Shown: in pieces, positions 5,876 through 10,569 of the stretch
Layout of the letters: each line of letters begins with the position of its first letter
Numbering within the stretch: position 1 is the stretch's first letter
NCBI GenBank assembly: GCA_027886925.1
Contig: JAPCJN010000004.1
Span: 1 to 10,569 of the forward strand
Origin: Nitrososphaerota archaeon
Lineage (GTDB): Archaea > Thermoproteota > Nitrososphaeria > Nitrososphaerales > UBA183
Direction: 5' to 3'
DNA: 10,569 bases
Translations under genes and position numbers: made by a program
Notes under the pieces: model-generated
The model's input: the letters and a program-made list of their open reading frames with translations, nothing else
Databases searched by the model: none
Told to the model about the DNA's origin: nothing

Positions 5876-6756
5876 TAAGTGATTACCCCAAATGAAGCGA
5901 GAAGGCGGACGTAGTTCTCGTCCGACATTTCCTTCTTGTATCTCCTCAGCGCCTCCAGAATCGCCTCGGTGTCCCTTATGCTCAGAATCCTCTTTATCCG
6001 CGGAGATATGCTGCTACCAAGAAAGAGATACTGAGCGGCCCCAGTTACGTTCTTCAAAGTCCTGTTCCGGCTTGCTGACTCGAAGTCTATGATGTAGGGA
6101 GTCTCGTCGTCGATGATGACGTGCTTCCTGAGGTTGCTCAGTTGCCCATGATCTAGTCCGACCAGGTCCAGCTTCCTGCACTGGTTGAGGACTGAGTGAA
6201 TCATCGCCCTGAGCCTCCTCGCCTGGCCTTTCCCGGTCAAACCCTTCACGTATTCATCCACGCCGCAGCCCCTGACATATCCCATCACCATGAAGTCCTT
6301 TGAGCGTTTGTAGGCGGGGGCTCCGACCCTCACCCTGTTAGCGAACTGCGTGAGCCTGAATTCTTCGACCATGTTCTTTCGGTTCGCGTCGGCACGTCTG
6401 ATCTTGAGGGCAAACTCCGCCTTTTGGCCGTCTTCAGCCTCCCCGACAGCCTTGACGACTATCCCCACGGTCCCTGTGCCTACCAGACCGAGCCGTCCGA
6501 TCTTCGTCCTTCCCTCGAACGTCACCTGTTTGATGCCGAGCCCCTTGAGCTGCTCGATCCTCGCTTTCGCAAGCCTTAGGTTGGGCCTTGGATATGTCAG
6601 GACGCCGAGATAAGGCATCCTGTCCAACTGGTCGACGGCTATCGTCTCGGAGCTGGGCGGAGTCGGCGCGGAGGCGACTGACTTGGTCAAGGTGTTCTTT
6701 TTCCGGTCGGCTATGCTGCGCGGGTCGACGCCGCGAAGGTCACTGCTATCCTTCAC
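5875..6756 (-). CDS. Predicted archaeal Ser/Thr protein kinase (COG2112-type, RIO/Bud32-like)
   Basis: The kinase elements appear in order over 293 residues: a Gly-rich loop GLVGTGTVG (about 90-98), the ATP-binding Lys in FALKIRR (K118), an alpha-C Glu (E131 or E132), the hinge region FMVMGYVRG (155-163), the catalytic loop LDHGQLSNLRKHV (D202, N208), and the metal-binding DFE (D224) in YIIDFESAS. The HGQ-x-x-N loop is typical of the small lipopolysaccharide-kinase/RIO-like archaeal kinases grouped as COG2112. GTG 6754-6756 overlaps the TGA of cca (GTGA), which indicates translational coupling. The first 45 residues are Ser/Pro/Lys-rich and probably disordered; a start at M47 would remove them. 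The protein is cytosolic with an unknown substrate. Position after thpR and cca suggests a link to RNA maturation, which is inference. Confidence 0.85.
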   Translation of the reverse strand: MKDSSDLRGVDPRSIADRKKNTLTKSVASAPTPPSSETIAVDQLDRMPYLGVLTYPRPNLRLAKARIEQLKGLGIKQVTFEGRTKIGRLGLVGTGTVGIVVKAVGEAEDGQKAEFALKIRRADANRKNMVEEFRLTQFANRVRVGAPAYKRSKDFMVMGYVRGCGVDEYVKGLTGKGQARRLRAMIHSVLNQCRKLDLVGLDHGQLSNLRKHVIIDDETPYIIDFESASRNRTLKNVTGAAQYLFLGSSISPRIKRILSIRDTEAILEALRRYKKEMSDENYVRLLASFGVIT

Positions 6757-8078
6757 ACTCCGATCGGGTCAGAAATGATGGAGGCCGTCCCTTCCCGCAG
6801 CCAACCCTTCTCCCGGATCTCCTTCCTCAGCCTCTCTCCGTGAAGGACCCTGCCGTTTCTCTCTATCGCGTCCGCAATCTCCCGCGATGCCCCGATTTCC
6901 TTGACCCCAGACGTCAGCAACGTGTCCAGGAACTGCGAAAGCGACTTGAATCGCCTCTTCTGGAGGAGCCGGAGCCGCCCGTCGTCTCCCACCCAGAAGA
7001 GCTCCGCCTGTTTGCGATTCTTTGAAGCGAAGCTCTTCGCACCTTCGAAGAGTTCGACGCCCGGCCCCTCTCTCTCTTCCAGCTCGGGGAGCGTGTCGAC
7101 CTCAGGCAGTAGGATGATCGCGCTCGAGGAGAGGCCGTCTGAGGCAGCGCCGAACCGGGCGAGGGTGAACCCCTCCCTTTCCACGTGCTTCGCGACCTGC
7201 CTCGCGCTGCGCTTTAGCTCGCCCCAGAGGGTGTCCTCGCTCAACACTTTGTGCTCGAACGCCACCAAGTAGACCTCCCTCAGAAGATGAGGCCGTTCTT
7301 TTCTCTTGAACTTCCTGAAGAAGTCGATGGCTGGCTTTTCAAAGAGGGCGCGCGACGCCAGCACCATCCTCGCGACGGTCTCCCTCGATATCGCCTTCCC
7401 GAGGTCCCTTTCCTTGTCTATCGGGTCAAACAGCGTGAAGAACACGTCGTCCGATTTTGGACGAATAGTCTCAAAAGAGCGAAGCGCGGATTCGAACGTC
7501 CTGTGGATGTAGACCAGTACCTCCGCGGCGTATCCACTGAACCCCTCCCTCTCTATCTCGGCGCCGTAGACGCCGACGACCTTCATGAACTTCTTGAGCA
7601 GCCTCACCTCCGTCTTCAGCTCGCCGTCCAGGTTCTCGTTCACGAAGGTGACGTGGTGCATCGACCTGTCCGCGGCGCTCTTCCACTCCCCCGGCCCGAC
7701 GTCGTAGCAGGGGACGATGTTCGCCTTGAAACCGTCGACCAGCGCCTCTGTGTATGGGTGCTGGGCGTACTTCTTCCCGTATTTGTGTCCGCGGACCGCC
7801 TCCCTCCCGACCTTGAGCCCTATCTCCTCGAACTTCTTCTCGTCGACGCCCGCGTCGAACTCGACGAAGATGTCGATGTCTACGTCGTCGGGCAGCCACG
7901 TGCCTTTCGCGAAAGAGCCTCCAAGGAAGACGCCCGTAATCTCATGATGGGACTTCGCCGCGGCAGAAACCCTCGACAGCAACTTCTCCGCCACGCTTCG
8001 AGTCTTCGCCTCGGCCGCGGCGTCGGGGACGACCAGCTTCCGTGCCTGCTCCAGGACTCTGACTATCCTTTCAGTCAC
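6753..8078 (-). CDS. cca: CCA-adding tRNA nucleotidyltransferase, archaeal class I
   Basis: This enzyme adds or repairs the CCA end of tRNAs using CTP and ATP without a template. Length (441 residues) is normal for the class. The nucleotidyltransferase head carries GGSFAKGTWLPDDVDIDIF (53-71), with D67 and D69 the first two metal-binding carboxylates. Then follow HPYTEALVDG (107-116), KANIVPCYDV (118-127), WKSAADRS (132-139) and the central-domain signature EVRLLKKFMK...GFSGYAAEVL (157-188). In the Archaeoglobus enzyme the third catalytic carboxylate is the Asp before the (I/V)VPCY motif; here it is N120. The start is GTG 8076-8078, overlapping the thpR TGA; the cca stop in turn overlaps the kinase GTG. 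The thpR-cca pair is a common archaeal arrangement. Product identity is certain; whether the Asn matters is open. Confidence 0.95.
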   Translation of the reverse strand: MTERIVRVLEQARKLVVPDAAAEAKTRSVAEKLLSRVSAAAKSHHEITGVFLGGSFAKGTWLPDDVDIDIFVEFDAGVDEKKFEEIGLKVGREAVRGHKYGKKYAQHPYTEALVDGFKANIVPCYDVGPGEWKSAADRSMHHVTFVNENLDGELKTEVRLLKKFMKVVGVYGAEIEREGFSGYAAEVLVYIHRTFESALRSFETIRPKSDDVFFTLFDPIDKERDLGKAISRETVARMVLASRALFEKPAIDFFRKFKRKERPHLLREVYLVAFEHKVLSEDTLWGELKRSARQVAKHVEREGFTLARFGAASDGLSSSAIILLPEVDTLPELEEREGPGVELFEGAKSFASKNRKQAELFWVGDDGRLRLLQKRRFKSLSQFLDTLLTSGVKEIGASREIADAIERNGRVLHGERLRKEIREKGWLREGTASIISDPIGV

Positions 8079-8626
8079 TGGAGAGCATACTCCCGCACGT
8101 CTCTATAAATCGGACCGTTGGGAGTGAGGGTGCTGGACTTTAGCTTCAACGCAGTTATCGTTGTCCTTCCAAAGTCAGAGTCCGAGTAGTCCCTTATCAC
8201 CTTGACCAGCTCCTCCTGGTTCCTCGGAGAGCGGACCCTCGCCACCGTGATGTGCGGGTGGTATCTTCGCTCGTCCTCCTCGCCGACGCCTCTGAGCGCG
8301 TCTATCACCTCCTGCGCGCTCTTGGACGCGGCGGGCTCGTCCTGCCGCGAGACTCCCGCCCACACGACGCGGGGTCGCCTCGTGTCGGGGAATGCCCCCA
8401 GGCCGCGGACGCCGACCTCCATCTTGGCGAGCGCGAGCCCCCCGATCCTCTTGTCTATCTCCGCGACGACGTTCTCAGGAATCTCTCCGAGGAACTTCAC
8501 CGTAAAGTGGAGGTTTTCCCTGTCGACGAGCTTGACGTCCGCCTTGGTCTTTCTCAGCTCTTCCTCGACAGCGAGGAGGTTGTCTATGACGGTGGGCGAC
8601 GTCTCGAACGCGAGGAATGCGCGCAA
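8075..8626 (-). CDS. thpR: RNA 2',3'-cyclic phosphodiesterase / 2'-5' RNA ligase family (ThpR)
   Basis: This 183-residue protein of the 2H phosphoesterase superfamily contains both catalytic H-x-T-x motifs: HFTV (H40, T42) and HITV (H125, T127), each in a duplicated half of the fold. The N-terminus MRAFLAFE and the GLGAFPDTRRPRVVWAG segment (75-91) are typical. Family members hydrolyse RNA 2',3'-cyclic phosphates to 2'-phosphates and can join or open 2'-5' RNA linkages in vitro. The start must be TTG 8624-8626: the first residues match the family, and no ATG or GTG lies upstream in frame. A TATA box lies about 34 nt before it. It is the first gene of the thpR-cca-kinase operon and overlaps cca by 4 bp. 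Confidence 0.93.
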   Translation of the reverse strand: MRAFLAFETSPTVIDNLLAVEEELRKTKADVKLVDRENLHFTVKFLGEIPENVVAEIDKRIGGLALAKMEVGVRGLGAFPDTRRPRVVWAGVSRQDEPAASKSAQEVIDALRGVGEEDERRYHPHITVARVRSPRNQEELVKVIRDYSDSDFGRTTITALKLKSSTLTPNGPIYRDVREYALQ

Positions 8627-8656
8627 GTTCTCTCGTCTTTCCCCATCTTTCGGCTC

Positions 8657-8664
8657 TATTTTAT
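8657..8664 (-). promoter_or_regulatory. TATA box of the thpR-cca-kinase operon
   Basis: On the minus strand the element reads ATAAAATA. It is centred about 34 nt before the thpR TTG, predicting a leader of 5-10 nt. It lies in the 120-bp region shared with the divergent UPF0200 gene. Confidence 0.55.
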
Positions 8665-8710
8665 GGTAACAAACTCGAGGAGACGCTCTTTCGGCCTGCG
8701 CCTCCGTCGC

Positions 8711-8718
8711 AATTATAA
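8711..8718 (+). promoter_or_regulatory. TATA box of the UPF0200 / RNA-binding-protein operon
   Basis: AATTATAA is centred about 32 nt before the ATG at 8747 and suggests a leader of about 6 nt. With the opposing element at 8657-8664 it makes a compact divergent promoter pair about 50 bp apart. Confidence 0.55.
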
Positions 8719-8746
8719 CAGCCTTGGCAGCGGTACTAGGATAAGG

Positions 8747-9310
8747 ATGCTGATCATCGCGATCACTGGGATGCCGGGCGCGGGAAAGTCGACGGCCGCC
8801 AAGGCGCTCGAGGCGCAGGGATTCAAGAGAATAGTCATGGGAGACGTGATCAGGGAAGAGACGCGCAAGCGCGGGCTGGAGCCCGACCAGACAAACACGG
8901 GAAAGGTGATGATGGAACTCCGCGAGAAGTACGGACAGGGCGCCGTGGCGGAGGTCTGCGTTCAGCTCCTAGCGTCGATCAAGGACGAGGTGGTGGTCGT
9001 CGACGGGATCAGGTCGATGGCGGAGGTCGACGTCTTCGGGAGGGCTGGAAGGGTGCTCCTCCTCGCCATCCACGCCTCTCGGGGCCGGCGGTTCGCGCTT
9101 CTCACGGAGAGGGGGAGGAGCGACGCTCCAGAGAGCAGGGCGCGCTTTGACGAGAGGGACTCGAGGGAGCTCGCGATAGGCGTCGGGAACGCGATAGCGC
9201 TCTCCGACGAGACTGTCTCTAACGAGCGGACGACCCCCGACAATCTCGGGAAGAGAGTCGTGGAACGGGCGACTTCCTGGGTGAACTCGATTGGCCGATC
9301 ACCAACATAG
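8747..9310 (+). CDS. UPF0200-type P-loop nucleotide kinase-like protein
   Basis: The protein has 187 residues from ATG 8747; the same frame is open far upstream, but that part is the antisense of thpR. A Walker A loop, TGMPGAGKST (7-16), immediately follows the first strand, as in nucleoside-monophosphate kinases and dephospho-CoA kinases. FKRIVMGDVIREETRKRGL (26-44) is the substrate-binding region, VVVVDGIRS (82-90) the Walker B-like strand, and RFDERDSRELAIG (133-145) an Arg-rich lid-like stretch. SDETVSNE (153-160) is the usual closing segment of this family. Such archaeal proteins are often labelled AAA or adenylate-kinase-like, without an established substrate. The end overlaps the next gene by 20 bp, so the two are probably co-translated. 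Confidence 0.87.
   Translation: MLIIAITGMPGAGKSTAAKALEAQGFKRIVMGDVIREETRKRGLEPDQTNTGKVMMELREKYGQGAVAEVCVQLLASIKDEVVVVDGIRSMAEVDVFGRAGRVLLLAIHASRGRRFALLTERGRSDAPESRARFDERDSRELAIGVGNAIALSDETVSNERTTPDNLGKRVVERATSWVNSIGRSPT
9279..9284 (+). promoter_or_regulatory. Shine-Dalgarno GGGTGA for the COG1325-like gene
   Basis: GGGTGA lies inside the end of the UPF0200 gene, 6 nt before TTG 9291. It matches the archaeal GGTGA consensus and supports the unusual TTG start. No in-frame ATG precedes the conserved region. Confidence 0.55.
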
Positions 9311-9722
9311 CGGTGGAGGCGAAGATGACCGTTCCCTCGCGGACCGCGTCGAGCTGCGAGCGTCGGTCTCCCCCTCGGAGGACCCCGAGAAGGTGCTTGC
9401 CGCGATGCGGCAGGTGTTCGGAAACTCAGAATACTCTGTCGATGTGAAGGCCTTCTCGATCAAGCTTTCCTCCGCCTCCTCGAAGTCTCTCCGGAGGCTC
9501 CACGACCAACTTAGGGACCGGCACGTCAGGGCAGCGGCGAGGCGGCTGATGCTGGTGAGCCTTGAAGGGAACCTACTCACTCTCAAGCTCAACCGGCAGG
9601 CGGCGACGGCTGGGGTCTTGGCGCTGTGCTCGAGCGCGGTCGAATCACCGCTAGGTCCCCTTACGCTCGAGATCGAGAGCTCCGCCCCGGCGAGACTTAT
9701 AGACTGGCTGACGGCCTACTGA
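9291..9722 (+). CDS. COG1325-type RNA-binding protein (exosome-subunit-like)
   Basis: The 143-residue protein matches the archaeal COG1325 family, usually annotated as an RNA-binding or exosome subunit protein. Visible marks are ADRVELRASVSPSEDPEKVL (17-36), a helix with LRRLHDQLRDRHVRAAARR (68-86), the strand GNLLTLKLNRQAA (93-105, with the N-x-QAA element) and SPLGPLTLEI (119-128), ending in IDWLTAY. A Gly/His/Asp-rich tail of about 16 residues precedes the conserved part. The start is TTG with GGGTGA 6 nt upstream, inside the preceding gene. The 3' end overlaps the convergent RNase Z gene by 7 bp. Association with the exosome is a family annotation, not something visible here. Confidence 0.83.
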   Translation: MADHQHSGGGEDDRSLADRVELRASVSPSEDPEKVLAAMRQVFGNSEYSVDVKAFSIKLSSASSKSLRRLHDQLRDRHVRAAARRLMLVSLEGNLLTLKLNRQAATAGVLALCSSAVESPLGPLTLEIESSAPARLIDWLTAY

Positions 9723-10569
9723 ACCTTGTTCGGGACTTCGACGAACAAGCCGTCGTGGGCGGCGATCGTCTGTGGGAATATCTTTTTCGCGTCCCTGACG
9801 AGGCCTGAGACGTTCTTGTATCTCGCGCTGAAATGGGTCAGCACCAGTCTGCCTACCCGCGCCTTCTTTGCTAGGTTCGCGGCCTCGGCCGCCGTCGTGT
9901 GCTTCCTCTCGACTGCCTTGTCTGCATCGCGGGCGGCGAAGGTCGAGTCGAAGATCAGGAGGTCGACGCCAGAGAAGAAACGAGCAAGGTTCGCCGTCGG
10001 CCTGGTGTCGCCGGAGTACCCTATCTTCCTGCCCGGCCTTTTTGGCCCTAGGACATCGCCGGGCCGGGCCACCCGTCCACCCACGACGACCGTCCTTCCA
10101 TGTTGGAGAGCGGACCACTTCTTCCCTTCAGGTATGCCGAGAGCCTTTGCTTTCTTAGAGTCGAACACCCCTGGCCGCGGCAGCTCTTCGAAGATGTATG
10201 ACCAGGCCTCGATCGAGTGGTTCGCCCGCGCGCACCTGATCCGGTAGGCGTCCCTCCGCAATGCGACGCCGGGCTTCACCCCGACGAACTCGATGTCGAA
10301 GGTGAGCCCGATGTTGAGCAGCTTCATGGTGCTCTTCACCCATTCGTAGAGGGCCTTTGGACCGACTATCGTGAGCTTCCGCGACCTCTGTGACATGCTC
10401 ATAGTCTGAAGCAAGCCGACGAGCCCGTTGACGTGGTCGCCGTGGAGGTGCGTCACGAGGACGACCATCTCCTTGCTAAGGCCGAGCCCATGTTCCACGA
10501 AGCTCTTCTGAGCGCCTTCCCCGCAGTCCATCAAGACGACCTCGCCGTCTCGCCTTATCGCCACCGAGG
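9716..10569 (-). CDS. rnz: Ribonuclease Z, N-terminus cut by the window end
   Basis: This metallo-beta-lactamase-fold endonuclease cleaves tRNA precursors after the discriminator base. Counting from the in-frame GTG at 10564, the zinc ligands are visible: THLHGDH (H39, H41, D43, H44), ANHS (H116), YSGDTRP (D186), KHTTA (H222) and LTHFSARY (H244). The long segment VFDSKKAKALGIPEGKKWSA (133-152) is the substrate-handling insert found in RNase Z enzymes. The frame is open to the window edge. The usual family opening (roughly 20 residues including G-T and the conserved segment before the first strand) is missing, so the true start lies outside and the GTG is internal. It belongs functionally with cca, giving both ends of tRNA 3' maturation. 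Confidence 0.93.
   Translation of the reverse strand, partial: SVAIRRDGEVVLMDCGEGAQKSFVEHGLGLSKEMVVLVTHLHGDHVNGLVGLLQTMSMSQRSRKLTIVGPKALYEWVKSTMKLLNIGLTFDIEFVGVKPGVALRRDAYRIRCARANHSIEAWSYIFEELPRPGVFDSKKAKALGIPEGKKWSALQHGRTVVVGGRVARPGDVLGPKRPGRKIGYSGDTRPTANLARFFSGVDLLIFDSTFAARDADKAVERKHTTAAEAANLAKKARVGRLVLTHFSARYKNVSGLVRDAKKIFPQTIAAHDGLFVEVPNKVQ

Noticed and set aside
7251..8108. 285-codon plus-strand frame opposite cca
   Set aside because: It is an antisense shadow of a certain gene: Arg/Leu/Asp/Val-rich with no motif. The length is explained by the high GC content.
8252..8746. N-terminal extension of the UPF0200 protein
   Set aside because: The extra 165 codons are antisense of thpR and the divergent promoter; the P-loop protein's usual N-terminus is at ATG 8747.
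1..10569. CRISPR array, insertion sequence, integrase, phage or restriction genes
   Set aside because: I looked for repeated spaced units, terminal inverted repeats and recognisable recombinase or nuclease motifs and saw none; exact repeat finding by program was not possible.

Overview
The window is archaeal. The evidence is a class I (archaeal/eukaryotic-type fold) CCA-adding enzyme, a COG1325-type exosome-associated RNA-binding protein, a COG2112-type archaeal kinase, a UPF0200-type P-loop protein, AN1-like zinc fingers, and TATA boxes placed about 26-35 nt before start codons so that transcripts would have little or no leader. The gene set and the many GTG/TTG starts suit a TACK archaeon, probably Nitrososphaeria (Thaumarchaeota) or a related lineage. 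That placement is inference; no marker gene here fixes the lineage.

Left part (1-5535): mostly single genes, several with their own TATA box. In order these are the tail of an unknown protein; a glycosylation-rich, membrane-anchored DUF4430-like protein (-); a tiny ORF and an AN1-like zinc-finger protein (-); a 51-residue protein (-) divergent from a barrel-like domain fused to a C2H2-type finger that starts at TTG (+); a membrane-anchored exoprotein (+) convergent with a VOC/glyoxalase-fold protein (-); a protein with two CDGSH centres around a Fer4_19-like segment (+); a truncated phosphotransferase-like N-terminus (-); and a multipass membrane protein (+). This half looks accessory.

Right part (5761-10569): a conserved RNA-metabolism block. 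On the minus strand a TATA box precedes thpR, then cca, then a COG2112-like kinase, with both junctions translationally coupled by GTGA overlaps. A tRNA-Pro(GGG) gene follows, with its own TATA box lying on the kinase stop codon. Divergent from thpR, a UPF0200-type P-loop protein and a COG1325-like RNA-binding protein run on the plus strand with overlapping ends. They converge on RNase Z, which is cut by the window end.

Together the right-hand genes cover both tRNA 3'-end steps (RNase Z trimming and CCA addition), 2',3'-cyclic phosphate/2'-5' RNA chemistry (ThpR) and a possible exosome accessory protein, with a kinase that might act on this set. No CRISPR array, insertion sequence or integrase was seen. 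The most checkable oddities are Asn in place of the third catalytic Asp in the CCA enzyme, the phosphotransferase remnant that ends 7 bp from the CDGSH gene, and several small genes easily missed by annotation.
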